From Acanthochlamys bracteata (Eukaryota; Streptophyta; Magnoliopsida; Pandanales; Velloziaceae), in the NCBI GenBank assembly GCA_019914995.1, contig CM034139.1, positions 3,760,461 to 3,824,460 of the forward strand: a stretch of 64,000 nt of DNA, written 5' to 3'. Positions within the stretch are counted from its first letter, which is position 1. Each line of letters opens with the position of its first letter. The notes beneath the pieces are model-generated. The model saw nothing but the letters and a program-made list of their open reading frames with translations. It ran no database searches and was not told the origin of the DNA. Position numbers and translations under genes: made by a program. Of this stretch, positions 43,231 through 55,400 are shown one piece after another.

Positions 43231-46136
43231 GGATAGATTGATTGATTCTGAATCTGAAGATTCTAAACTGCTTCTGTTCTGTTTCCGGTTATGCCGTTGA
43301 CTACGGTAAAAAGACGGAACGAAAGAAAATGGCTCGAGTCTGATTGAGTTTCGTTCGAGTTAGATTTGGAATCTGGTTCGAACTACAGGTTCTCGTTTTT
43401 TCTGAACAAAAATTTGTGGTGAACCACGAAAGTTTAGTTCTTGTGGTTGGAACTTCTTCTTTGGAAGATTTTTAGAACAAGAATTTGTTTCCATGGCTTT
43501 GAATTTCACTCCTTCTCCATCTCTACCATCAGGTCTAGAGAAGTTGCGGGCAAAGATAGTGGAGTTATAGCGACTTGTTCGACTTCAAGAAAAGAAAGAT
43601 CCAGTTTTTACTGTAAAGTTTCACAAACAGAGAGTCCCAAGAAGAATCCGTTCTATCAGGTAGAAGTTGTTTATTTGTTGATCAGCTACACAAGAATTAC
43701 TATGTGAAGCTGAAGATTCATGCAAATTATTAGTTACAGCGACTAGTTTTAATAAGTCTAAAATTATAGAGTTATCGAGTTTGTGTATTTCAATTTGTTA
43801 AAAAAATATTTAGTCACATATTATTTATTAATAATTTTCAGTTAATGTTTATAAAAATTTAGATTTAATTTTTTATCATCAATTAATTTTGAAAAATTTT
43901 TTAATTTCGTCATATAATAACAAAATAAATTGGACTAGATCGGATCGAACCAAAATGTGAGCTAAATTTAATTTTATTATTCACTTTATTTATGACATTT
44001 ATAGTCTATTTTATTTTAGCAATTAGTTCGATTTATTTCATTCAAAAATTGTTTTTCCTTCATTTATGGCAAGTAACTTAATTCATTTAAAAATAGATAA
44101 TTCAATTTATTTAAAAATAAGTAATTTATTTTATTACAAAGCAAGTAGTTACATTATATTATTTTAAAAAAAATGAATCGTTGGAGGATTTATGTAAAGA
44201 TTCAGTGACTTTAGTTTCATATTATTTATTATAATTTTAAAATAATATTCATAAAAAAAAGTTTGGTTTTAATTTATTTATCGGCAATTAATTTTGAAAA
44301 AATTATAAATTTATCGCACAGTTATTGACTGTTTATTTAATGCTTGAGTCTCCAGTCTCCAACCTAAAACTCTAAGCAATAGGTGAAGTTACAGAGAGCT
44401 TATAAAAGTTCAAATGAATGCTGGCTGAGAATGTAGACTAAAGTCCTTTTAACACTCACCTAAAGCATAGATGTTCATCAGTCATCACTGATGTCACATG
44501 TACTTGAGTGGCCTATGAGCGGGCTTAATGGAATTAGATATTATATTAGAAGTTTGAATTTTAACCCAAAACTTTAGAGTAATAAGTGAAGTTGTTCAGA
44601 ATTATAAATAGCTCAGGTGAAGCCAGGCAATGTGCGACTAAAGTCTCCTTAACACAATTGTTGGTCTATTTTGCTTTTCTATGCATTAGACCATGATATG
44701 TGTATGTTCAAAATTAGAAGTTAGATCTAGATTTATGCCAATATTAAGGTTCAAAAGTGAACAACTTCGAGAGATAGAAAAAAGTAGTTATTTGTGACGT
44801 TTTTTAGACAAATCGTGTAGAGTTTTTTCAATTTTCTCTACTTAAATTTCTTGTATTTATATTTACTTTATTTTATTCTCAATTTTATATTATTTACAAA
44901 ATTTTAAACATATTTATATTTTTGCTATGTATCGACAATTAAATACATTAAGCATTTCTAACACATTTGTCATTGTCCTGCTTATTGCTATTCTTAGAAT
45001 GTTGTACTAACTTGTATGCCCAGCTCTTCCCATATAGGCTTAACATATGTGTTTGTTTTAACCATATTCACATTTTATGTAGACGACCAATCTGATATCG
45101 TATATAAATAACCATTATGAATATGTCTACCTCGACTATTGTCTCAGTGTCGTGAAGGCAATTTATCTTTTCTAAAAAATGAGCCCTGAAAATTGAGTTG
45201 CTAAAAATTAGTTACTAAAAAATAGTTGTTGGAAGTGAGTGTCTTTACTTGTGAGAGAAAATAAATATTTAAAGTAACTATTTAGTGCAAAATAAATACA
45301 TGAACTCACGGGAACTTACTTTTTTACAGAAAAAGTACGATGGAAAGTAAACACGCTGGACTCTTTCATGCTTTCTGATGCATTATTTTCATTCTTCGAC
45401 ATTCATGGTTTCATTCATGATCACATAATATCATATAAGTATATGCACCCATGAAAATGCGAACTTTTTTGGTTATTACTAAAAAAGTTTATTCCCACAT
45501 TGTTATCAATACTTGATATAATATTAATAAAAATTCAGGTTCGCTGTTCTCTTTACCAATTAATTTTAAAAAAAATTTTAAATTCGTCACGTGATATCAA
45601 AACAAATTGGATAAGATCAGCTCCTAAAATGTGAGCTAAATTCAACTTCATTATTCACTTCATCATTCAAGATCTTCGTGATCCGTTTCATTTAATAATA
45701 AGCCGTACGATTTATTTCAAGCAGGTAGCCTGCTTCTTAAAAACAAGTTGTTTTATTTTAAGCAAATAATCTGTTTTATTTAAAAGTCAGGTAGGTAGGC
45801 ACTTCATTTCATAATAAAAAACAATAAAAAAGGCAGCCGATCTGTTAGAGGATAGGTGTTAAAGAAGTTTACGCTCATATTTCTTATCAAATGATATTCT
45901 TTTATAAAGATTTAAATTCTGCTCTTTCTGTCAAATGGTTTATAAAAGACTTCTGAATTCATCATAGTTATACTTCAGAGGTCGACAAAACACAAGCATT
46001 CAACACTACCGATAGAAATAACTTACATTTGTTCATGCATTGTGTGTCATCGACCTCACAAGTCGCAAGGCAAATGGTACAATATCTGCTGCGTACTTAT
46101 ATGCTCACCACAAAAAGAAAGGGTTGTAAAATTCAA
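43231..46136. other. Intergenic with old repeats and a possible orphan first exon
   Basis: 43231-43440 is the UreG promoter. The plus-strand ORF 43441-43707 has Ser/Arg-rich, transit-peptide-like sequence (CSTSRKERSSFYCKV) ending at a GT donor-like site near 43660, but no following exon is seen. From 43800 to 45950, AT-rich blocks resembling each other recur, listed separately. No intact gene. Confidence 0.45.
43798..45700. repeat. Diverged direct repeats of about 200 bp
   Basis: A block with CAATTAATTTT, then AAATTCGTCA, AACAAATTGGA and AATGTGAGCTAAATT, occurs at about 43815-44000 and again at about 45540-45660. A shorter relative lies at 44218-44320. Another pair (AGTAATAAGTGAAGTT against AAGCAATAGGTGAAGTT) lies at 44370-44460 and 44560-44660. 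They look like remains of old mobile DNA of unknown family. Confidence 0.45.
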
Positions 46137-47220
46137 CTAAGGTATTGAGATGGACTCTTTGTGGTTGGATGCTGGAGACATCAGTTTATGAACAGTAGTA
46201 GGTGTACTGATCTCAACACCAAGAATCACGCCTTGCTTCTTCATATAGTCCCATTTATCTTGAAGCAGATATACGAAAGCCAGAACTGAGATTTCGATAG
46301 TGAATAGAACCATCCATGGCATCACGCTCGTTGAAGTTCTCATGCTGTAATTGTGCAGACCAGTGTAAATGTTTACAATCCCTGTTAATGTTATTCCAGT
46401 CCCAAGCAGCCAGTGTACGAAGAACCATATACTTCTCATCTTCAACCCTCTGAGATTACAAGGAAAATTAACGATATAAGCTGAAGAATCCATATTGTCT
46501 AGCATTGTCATTGCAGGCCGATGCATTTGGTTTCTGAAAGAAAGTGAGGATTTACCTGAGCGGCCTAATTGCCCCGACCAGAGGTTGTATCCATATCAAC
46601 AAGTAAAGTGCCAGTCCTATTCTTTGATGAGCGTTCCGGAATGTGTTCTCGAAATTTCTTATGGATAACACTGCCCCTGCAGTAGTAAGAAGTGCCGCAA
46701 AAATCTGTCACAAAAAAATTGCAATAGATACAAAGTTTAGTATTTGGACTAAAATTTTGGAAATCAGATAATGGAAAGAACTGCTGATTTTACCTGTAAG
46801 ATAACATGGGAATAGAAAATTAATTTGAGTTTCCTGCTGCATTCTACTCTGTTAGACATCCTTATTACCAGGATACCCATTGGCATCAAGAAACCGATGG
46901 AAGCCCAGAGGAGGAACCCATGCAGCTTGATTTGTGAATTAAGTCCAGGATTCATCTGCCAGTAAGAAGAAAACAGTTTTTCTAAGACAAACAATTACCT
47001 GTGTTGCTAACTCAATAAAACTTCTATGGAAACTGAAGCTGTCTTATAAAGGCAAGTAAATGCTGAGAATACAATCTAGAAACTATATACCTTCAATGTG
47101 TTTTGTTCTTCTGTTCTGTTGCTTTCAATTGCTCTGAGAGATGAAGATGAAAGCTTTGGCGACAAAAGTATTGAAGAACTTGCATTGACTGCAAGTTTGC
47201 ATCTTCTTGCCAGAGCTATT
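46137..47220 (-). CDS. Cytochrome b561 domain protein (N terminus unresolved)
   Basis: Exons 46794-46955, 46556-46704 and 46137-46449 join in frame to 207 residues; a 5' exon ending at 47091 (IESNRTEEQNTLK) joins in phase. The four heme-ligand histidines sit in membrane helices: KLHGFLLWAS, YSHVILQ, NAHQRIGLALYLL and FVHWLLGTG. The protein ends after a fifth helix with LLQDKWDYMKKQGVIL. This is the plant b561 group without an evident DOMON domain; such proteins carry electrons across membranes, often from ascorbate. The 5' exon has an in-frame stop just upstream (about 47216), so either another small exon with signal peptide exists further upstream or translation starts at the Met of exon 46955. 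Confidence 0.85.
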
Positions 47221-48732
47221 ATCTAAACTCATCTCATGAACTCAAATCTAGGAAAAACAAATAAAAATGAACGAAAACACACTCAAAAATAAGTTGCTAT
47301 AGAACACTTCCTGAAGATGAACTAAAGGCAATCTGAATCCTGGTATTTTGATTTCAGTAAGTGCTTTATTCTGCAAGCTTCAAGAACTTAGTGATGCATG
47401 AAAACAAACAATCTTGATCTCTCTCCCTGCTTCCTTCTCCATAAGAAAACAGTGCCCATTTGAAGAACAAGTACAACTAAAGAACAAAAGAAAAACTTTT
47501 GACGCCGAAATCAACTTCGGAATATATCCTTTACTTACGATCCATGTTCATACCATGCCAAAGCTGCTCTGCATAACATAAAAAAATGGCAAAGACATCT
47601 ATGTTTACAACCTCTAGCTTCAGTGATTATTATTAATTTTCTTTCTATATTATCTTGTTACTTAATAAGGAATCACGAGATAAAGTGCTATCGCTACATA
47701 TAAGAAAAACCAATCAAGACATTTTAGAGCTGGCATTTGGTTTTCCATAGTTGGAGTGAGTGCTTGGAGTATATTATGAAGCTGTGGACCTGAAATGGCC
47801 AACTTTTGTTGGGGTTGCAGAAAGCAACAGAAAAAAAGTTTGCATTACTCCTTTCTCATCCTTACCATTCAGCTGTGTATTCGTTTTTTTACATATTGCG
47901 CAATAAATATTAAAACCAGAAAGAAAAAAATCTATTACATGGAGATTCTTGTTATTTAACAAACTTCCAAACGTTGAGTTTAATTAACTCATGATCATCG
48001 CTCATTTCTTTATCTGAATTTTAGTTTGAGACTTCCAAGTAGTTGTGATTAAGTATCACGTCATTTCGGTTGGTTATTATATCAGCAAAACTTAAAAAAG
48101 AAAAAGAAAAAAATTTTAAACTGATGTACAGTGTTTGTGTTGTGATTGCTAAAAATGAGTTCATTTTTATGTTAATTTTATTCGGACGTGAATCTGAAAG
48201 TGATTTTTTTATTGTGTTTGGTGTACTCGGGAAGAATTAATACACGCCCAACATATTCGAAGAAAGTTTACGCCCAATTCTGCAAAGAAAACATCTACAC
48301 AAATCAAAGGGTATGCACTACGAAGGTGACAAAATGAAGATATTCATGAATCAAATCTAATGCAATCAATTTATACAAGAACAAGAGCACTTGGTTTCTG
48401 AAAAGCTTAAAAACTTTTTCCGATACAGTGAGACAACTCATCTTGATATCCTTCACTAAGTATGTGCCTCCAATGGTGGAACATTGTCAGTAATCACCAC
48501 AAAATTAGAAGGACCCAATTTACACTCCTTACCCGATGAAAAACACCAAGGTGCGCAATGAGTTCATTTCACTGAAAAGAGCAGACCATTGAAATTTTCA
48601 TGTGAAGTCAAACCTCACTACTACATTATAAACAAACTCTACATTTCAACAATTCCAAAGTGATTTCAGATGATAAACAGCAACCTGAAGCAAAATCATG
48701 ACTGCACAATTATAAGTCGTTAGCAATATTAC
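47221..48732. other. Intergenic, nothing clear
   Basis: Possible b561 5' UTR (to about 47600), then non-coding DNA. The ORF at 47774-47962 has no domain. Confidence 0.5.
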
Positions 48733-50720
48733 TTACTGTGGATTTCGTTTACGCCTAACAGCCTCCAATATCTGAAAAGTTTCCATAATTGATTACAGGA
48801 CTACGCTTTCAACAATGAAATAGCCTGTAAGAGATAACCAGATTAATAAACAAAGCGTTAGTTGGAAGAATACTATCTTTATTTCCCCCCAGTAATCAAC
48901 TATGCTTTATTCAGGAATCAATGAACAAGAGATGGTTGGGTGGTCACTGTAGGTAACCTCGTCTTTAATAAAGCAGAACTCATTATAAAGGTCGGTACTT
49001 TTTGTTTTGATTAGATACGCTACGTAAAAGCAATGACACTAACACAAGCTTCCAGCTAATGTTTCTCAAAACGGGTTCATCCGTCTATAATGAAGCCGCA
49101 AATCAATCCAAAATAATGCTTTAGATTCAGGATTGGATGAAGAGTTACTTAACAGGGGCATACCAAATAATCAGCCTTCCGGATTGATTGAATATTAGAA
49201 AAGCATAACGTTCCATTCATCAGATGCCATGAAGAAAAGTAGGTTCACCACTGTTACAATTCTGTATAAGAGTTAAATTAGTTTGAATTTAAGTTTTCTC
49301 TAAAAGTTTGAGTTTAATTAGAAACTTATTATTTATTTATTTTTAGATATTAGGTGTTCAAGTTGGGTTGAAATTTTAACCGAAGAAAAATTATATTACG
49401 TTTAGTACTTTATCTACAAGATATGAGTTCTAATTTTAAATAAGAAGTTCAACACCTTCTATGATTATAAAAAAATTGTTAAGTTTCCTTAGCTTTTTTT
49501 TTAATTTTTTTTTCTAATTCATCTATTTCTCATCTTATTTAATCTTTCTAATTTTGTTCGTTAATCTTTCTCTAGTTATCTGTCTCTCATCTTGTTTAAT
49601 TTATTGTTGTTTTGTTCATTTTTCTCTCTCTAGTTCATCTATTTTTCATCCTATTTTGTTTATTTTTTATCTTGTTCTGTCTTCTATTTTCGTCTTATTT
49701 CTGATTACTTGGTAACAACCACTGCAATATGCATGTCAAAAATACAAAAGAGAATATAAAGATTAGATAGCCATGCAAATTTCTCAAGAAAAAAAGGAGA
49801 TACAAAATATTGTCAGCTTTCTTCATGAAAGGAAATGAGGACCCTTATAAAATGAAGCAAATACACTGATGAAACTACATAGTTAAAATTGCAACACCAG
49901 AATTATATAGTACTATTTCGGACAATCATGATTTTCACACTTGAAAATCAAGCGAACGGAACCTTGATAGGTAGAGAGGGAAGGGACGGTTGCATCTTTG
50001 CACAAGCTTCATTATCATTTAGATCGGACCACTAAATGGGATAAATACATGATATGATATATCATCAGAAGAACTTGAGAACAAGCAAAGATTGATTGGA
50101 TGCAAATAGCTTATAAATATGCTAAAGCACTGCCTATCATAAGTGTCGTTTACTTGGCCTTCAAATGGACCTCTACATTCTTTAGACGCTAAAACAATGA
50201 GGGTAGTGAGATCTACCAGGAAAGGAGAGCCTAGATTGATGCTTCATTGAGTAATCATTTACTATGAGAAGTTCTTTTAAATAAACATGAACATAATCTA
50301 CCATTGGATATAAGGGACATTCGGTAGTGTTTATAAAATAGAATTTTTTTAAAATAAATAATATTTTAAAAATTTTCAAAACCAAGTTTGAATTTTTACC
50401 TAAAAATAATAATAATTTTACGTATAAAAATTTTATGACATATTATGTTTTGTATTTTTTTATTTTTAACAAAAAAATAAACTATTGTAGAAAGTTTTTT
50501 GAAAAATGCATAGTGTTTATGATTGATAAACACTTCGAAAACTCAGTATAATAAAATAGTAAAATAGTAAAGCGAAAAAGTTGAAGGTGAACCTGATGTA
50601 CATTAGGAGCAACCATGAGATCAGCATATTCTTCACTACTCAAACATAGATTTCTTGGATAAACCGCGGCCGTTTGTCCAATCACAACTTTGTCCAAACA
50701 AGTTAAATGACAAGTCAAAA
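48733..50720 (-). pseudogene. Exon-like remnants of an unidentified gene
   Basis: Two pieces can be spliced: one ending at 50593 (GQTAAVYPRNLCLSSEEYAD, then LMVAPNVHQ, donor GTTCACC) and one at 48733-48771 (acceptor CTTTTCAG, then ILEAVRRKRNPQ and a stop). The phase fits across a 1.8-kb gap. The upstream part is not open to a start codon. I do not recognise the family. It could be the tail of a broken gene or chance. Confidence 0.3.
48772..50592. other. Non-coding, AT-rich
   Basis: No gene. It includes T-rich sequence with repeated TTCATCTATTT-like words at 49510-49690 (probable simple repeat) and a MITE-like inverted structure with GTGTTTAT ends at about 50325-50525. Confidence 0.5.
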
Positions 50721-51296
50721 GAGTCAATGTTGGTTGTGTTCGAGACTATCACAAAATCTGAAGTGTTGATAAGCAAAGAACTTGAAGAACAATTCCCATG
50801 ACAAAGAACGATTGTTCTGCAACTTCTTTGCTTATCGTGTGTTGTAATTGACAGAACGCAAGTTTCGTAAAACTGAATTTTATAAAACAATATTTAGTAA
50901 AAATAGATTACAGGTGAGTTCGGAATAAACTCAAAATTAAAATAAGTATGAAGTCAAAGTATGATAGAAAAAGGTGACTTCAGGACAATTAAAAATTAAA
51001 ACACATAATTGTCATGAAATTGCGAAGACCGTGTAACTGTTTCTAGAAGTCTATTAATATTCTTGCTTCTCTTTGTGAAGCACCTGCATATGCTCCTTTC
51101 GTGCAAGATCGTGTTGTCAATCTTTTGATGGCTGGTTAATGAACTAAGATCTTAATCTTAGGTATTACTAAGGTTTTATCCAAAACATGCAAAAAGAAAA
51201 AACAAACAAAATAAAAAAAAATCATCTTCACTTTTGCTATACTGGGGTGAATTGCTTCTGGTGGTTTGTGTGAACAAAAAAATTGAAGGGTAGAGT

Positions 51297-51410
51297 TACA
51301 AATCAGTTGTTAAGGGAAGAGTGCCCCTCCCTTATAAGCTCACACAAGTTCAAACCAATTACCAATGTAGGACTATTTTCGTAACTGCCTTCTCACTGTC
51401 ACAGGCCTAG
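51297..51410. repeat. 110-bp repeat, first copy
   Basis: TTACAAATCAGTTGTTAAGG, then GAAGAGTGCCCCTCCCTTAT and CCAATGTAGGACTATTTTCG. It matches 52387-52484 (CCAGCTGTTAAGTGAAGAGT, TGCCTCTCACTTACAAG, CCGATGTAAAAACTATTCTC). The CCGATGT(GGG)ACTATT wording resembles the outer part of many plant mobile elements. Family not determined. Confidence 0.5.
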
Positions 51411-52020
51411 ATTTTATCTTAGATCGTGCGGCACTTAGTCACACCTTTTGTGACTAAGTCAACTTTTTATTCAAAATAGCTATCAAAGATAGTTAAAAAA
51501 AATTTTAATGATTTTGAGGAAAATAAGAAAAATAAAGAACACTTGAAGAGAAATTTTTAGAAAAAAATTTTTTAGTACTTGGCTTCTTACAATTCTTGCC
51601 TAATTTTTTTGATTATCTAAATGGAGAGATTGTCCTCCTACTTATAGCTCCTCATCTCCTCAACGACGGTGAAAATTATTTTGATCGGACGGTGGAGAAT
51701 ACATGATCCGAAAAATTCTTTTATAATTTTTTTACAAAAATCTCTATCTTTTTAGAATATTCTCTAACATATTTTAAATTTGTGCCAATAATTTTATATC
51801 TAAAGTATTCTACTATAGTCTAAACTTAATTTATGTATAAATAGTTTATTTTAAAAATATTTACTAAAATAATTTGGAGGAAAAAAAATCAAAATAATTA
51901 TACCGTAACATGATGCATAGGGTGGACCGCAATAGTTGGGGCAAAGCTAAGACCTACTTGCCCTCCACCAGCCTCCTTGTACAGCTAGACAAATGCTCTT
52001 CAGCGGTCTTGGATTTTAAG

Positions 52021-52316
52021 GGCGTGTTTCAAATATTCGTTACTGAGTTTTGTGAAAGTAAAAAATATAAAGTAAAATTTTTTAAAAAATAAAGTAGAAG
52101 TGCAGTTCAGTATTTGTGTGTCAATAGGTTTTGAAATTGTGTTGAAAATTAAAAAATATAATTGTATTGAGAAATGTATAAATAAAAAAATTGAAATTGG
52201 AGTTTCGCATATGAAAGTAAAGTTCTGAGTTTTTTGTGTAATTGAAATATAGAAATTATTCGGAACTCAAAATCTGACGGAAGAAAATAGAGTTACGAAA
52301 ATTTGAAATACACCCT
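52021..52316. mobile_element. MITE-like element
   Basis: Left GGCGTGTTTCAAATATTCG and right GAAATACACCCTAAAC are imperfect inverted ends, 296 bp in all, with an AT-rich core. It is similar in build to 35517-35743. Confidence 0.45.
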
Positions 52317-52386
52317 AAACACGAACAGAATAATCCACTTAGAAGTCATACGATGTGAACGAATAGACAAAGTGGTATAACTACAC

Positions 52387-52484
52387 CCTTAAAAACCAGC
52401 TGTTAAGTGAAGAGTGCCTCTCACTTACAAGTTCCTCACACGTCCAGTCCAACTACCGATGTAAAAACTATTCTCACAGTTTGG
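52387..52484. repeat. 110-bp repeat, second copy, abutting the VPS16 relic
   Basis: Partner of 51297-51410, with the same orientation. Its right end touches the first recognisable VPS16 codon at about 52485. Confidence 0.5.
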
Positions 52485-55400
52485 TCCTGAGGGAGACCCT
52501 ATTCACTATATTTATTTTGAACCCAAAATACTCGTTCCAGAATGCGATGGAGTGAGGATTCTTACTAAAGTTCTAGTATGGAATTCTTACACCGGGTTCC
52601 TGATTCCACAGTTTCCATCTTCCATATCCGAAGCACCACACCTGCTGCTCTATTGTGTGATGCTTTGGATCACTTTGACATGCGTGGCTCTAAGGTTCGG
52701 AACATTCTTTTTGTTGGCGATGAAGCACAATGTACAACAACCTCTACCATGAAGCTCATTTTGTTAAATGCTTATGCTACACATAGGTTCCTCTTTTTGT
52801 TATGGCTTTTAATAGTATACTTTTGGTTATGGCTCTTGGAGCATCTGTTAAAAGCTACAGACTATAGATGCCCTGTGCTAGAAAGGGTTGATAATTTCAT
52901 GATAATGTTGAACAGTCACCACTTGGGTTGTTAAACAATTGTATCATTGAACATAGGAATTATCTCAGATATCACTAAAAAATGTCAACTCCACATTCAC
53001 GTTCAGCACCTTCGATATGTCGATTTGTTTTATGAAGGTAGAGTCTGTTTTGTACTATTTACGTTGCGAAGAAGTTTCATAATGGAATTCTGCGAAAACC
53101 ATAAAAGTGCTTCAGAACAATGAAACAAAATTCAGATTCTAGTCTAATATATTCTTGGAATTCAAAGTTATCAGCTAAGTTGGTGACATTGGACAGGCTG
53201 ACGAGAATCTGTGATCAATTCGGAAAGGTTTACCAGAGGCTGTTGAAATTTGTATTGATGCTGCTAGATATGAGTTTGATACTTCTTGTCAACGTATGCT
53301 ACTGAGTGCTGCAAGTTATGGTCGAGCCTTCTGCAGGTTGGGTTTTTTAAGAACTTGATGTAAAATTTCTTATGAAGTACAGATAAATAGAACATTATGT
53401 ACTAAGACATAATTCTTTCATGTGTTTTGCTTATTTTGCCTTCATGTAGAAAGTTAGGTGTTTATACTTATAAGGCTTTAAATGTTTTAGTGAAGTTCAT
53501 GGATGCAATATAAAATGCATTATTTGCATGGAGAATTAGGTGTTTTACTGAAATGCTTATAACCTTACATGTAGTTCCTAATTAAGGTAGATGATTGTGA
53601 AGATACTATGACTTTTGATCAATGCATTATTGAGAACTTCTTTTGCTGGGTATGGATAACATATTTTCATTTATATAACCTAGACGTACGTGTATATGTA
53701 TATTTATCATTATTAGACAATATGTTGATGTAGAAGGATATCATACATATTTCCACAACAATAATCTTAATTAAGTTTTGCTTTCCTAGAAATTTTCTTA
53801 TGTAAGAAATTTTCGTATTGACCAATTCAACAAGCTATTGAATTTCCCAGAAATCTCTTTATGGTTCTTCATATTATGATTGAGACAACAACAGTCTCTA
53901 TATTTTCTTGGAATTGGTGCTTCAACCACCAAATGATATGAACGGAGTATCTTAAGTTAGGTTTCTTGTATGAAAAATGGTTGTTAGAGGTGGAGCTGTA
54001 GTTTAATATGCTTGTCCTTAAGAAGTCAATTTTAGAGCTTTGCTTGAATTTCTAGTGTGTTTGGAGTGTTATTAGGCTTGGACTTGTAGTTAACAAAATA
54101 GTGTGCTTGCAAGAGTAAGTAAAACCATGCATCTATCATCGATTTATGAGATTGTGCTTTGATTTGATGTCAACCTTTTCCTCTTCTTGCCCTATGATTG
54201 ATGCTTACAAGCTCATAAGTAATGAGATAGATTAAAAGCAGGTGGTAGGTGGGTTCAAGGGAATAATGCACTTTATATACTTAGATCATGAATTTTTGTT
54301 TTATATCGGCTTAGTGATTATAGAAAACACCCAAGAACGGCAAACTTGTTCTAAATGGGTATGTAAAACTTGTAGTTTCAGTTGGTTCTTGAGAGGATTC
54401 ACAAAGGGTAAGCATACTCCCTTTCTCCTTACTGATTCAGGAACTTTTTGTTAGCATTCCAATTTCTTTGATTGTCTTCTTTGTCTTTTGTTTGTTGCAT
54501 GTCTGTTAATATGTTGAGAGTAAATTCTAGGGTGGTAGTGCCATTACATGCTGATAGATGTTTCCATGTCCATCAGAATAGTGCAATTTACCCGTGGAAC
54601 GCCTAAACTCGAACTTTTGAGATCACAATGGAAGCTACTTTCAGGACATAATGAAAAGAAAAACACAGATAGAATAACACAGGTTGTATTTGTTTGTTTT
54701 TTACATATATGCTTTTATGTTTGTTATTCAAAGTTCAGGTTGTATTTGAGGGCATAGGTCATTGGCAATTTCTAATGATGTGCCATCGGTTACAAACGTT
54801 TTGGTGCATGACATCTGACTCCTTTCCAACCTGTTCTGACTTCTATTTTCTGTAGAAATGAAATGCAGAATGTTTGCTTAATATGATTAGTGGATTTGAC
54901 TTCGATTTCCTCAGGAAATTGCCTTCCTCTTGCTGAAAGAATCTGGGGAATAGAAAAGAACCTATGGTGAAGGGTTCTGCTTTATATCGTCCACGTATTA
55001 TACTCACTGAGAAGGCGCAGGCTCTCTTTGCTGAGACTAAGGAATAACTTTTGAGTCTAAAGCAGCTGAAGAGCATGCAAAACTGTTAAGGTAGATGCAG
55101 TATAGACACATACATAAGTATACCGCCAACAAAATTTAAAAAATATTTGTAATCCATAAATTTTACAAGTAAAATTGATTTATTGTTAATGTACTATACA
55201 ATGAACTACCATCTTGAATAAGTACGATGTTGTTTCATGCTATTTGGTTGGAAGGAAAGGCACACTCTTGCATCTGACAGTTGTTGATCACTTCACAGGT
55301 TACAGCATGAATTAGAAGTCACTACAAAGCAGCCTACATTTGTGGATTCCAGCATTCGAACTTGTATTGTGCTTGGAAATCATCAAGCTGCAATAGAAGA

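Larger units (their letters stand above)
50721..52484. other. Intergenic, repeat-rich
   Basis: No gene seen. It holds two copies of a 110-bp repeat (51297-51410 and 52387-52484) and a MITE-like element (52021-52316). The ORF at 51910-52092 runs into that element and is not supported. Confidence 0.5.

Noticed and set aside
43798-45700. Reading the diverged repeats as terminal repeats of one element
   Set aside because: Ends, target duplications and internal coding are all missing, and a third relative lies between them, so I list them only as repeats of unknown family.
48660-48700. C/D-box snoRNA candidate (ATGATAAA and CTGA words)
   Set aside because: No terminal stem and no convincing C and D box pair at the right spacing.
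53340-54900. Short plus-strand ORFs at 54242-54454 and 54548-54757 as parts of VPS16
   Set aside because: They do not resemble the VPS16 exons expected at this place; the middle exons seem to be deleted and this is intronic or unrelated DNA.
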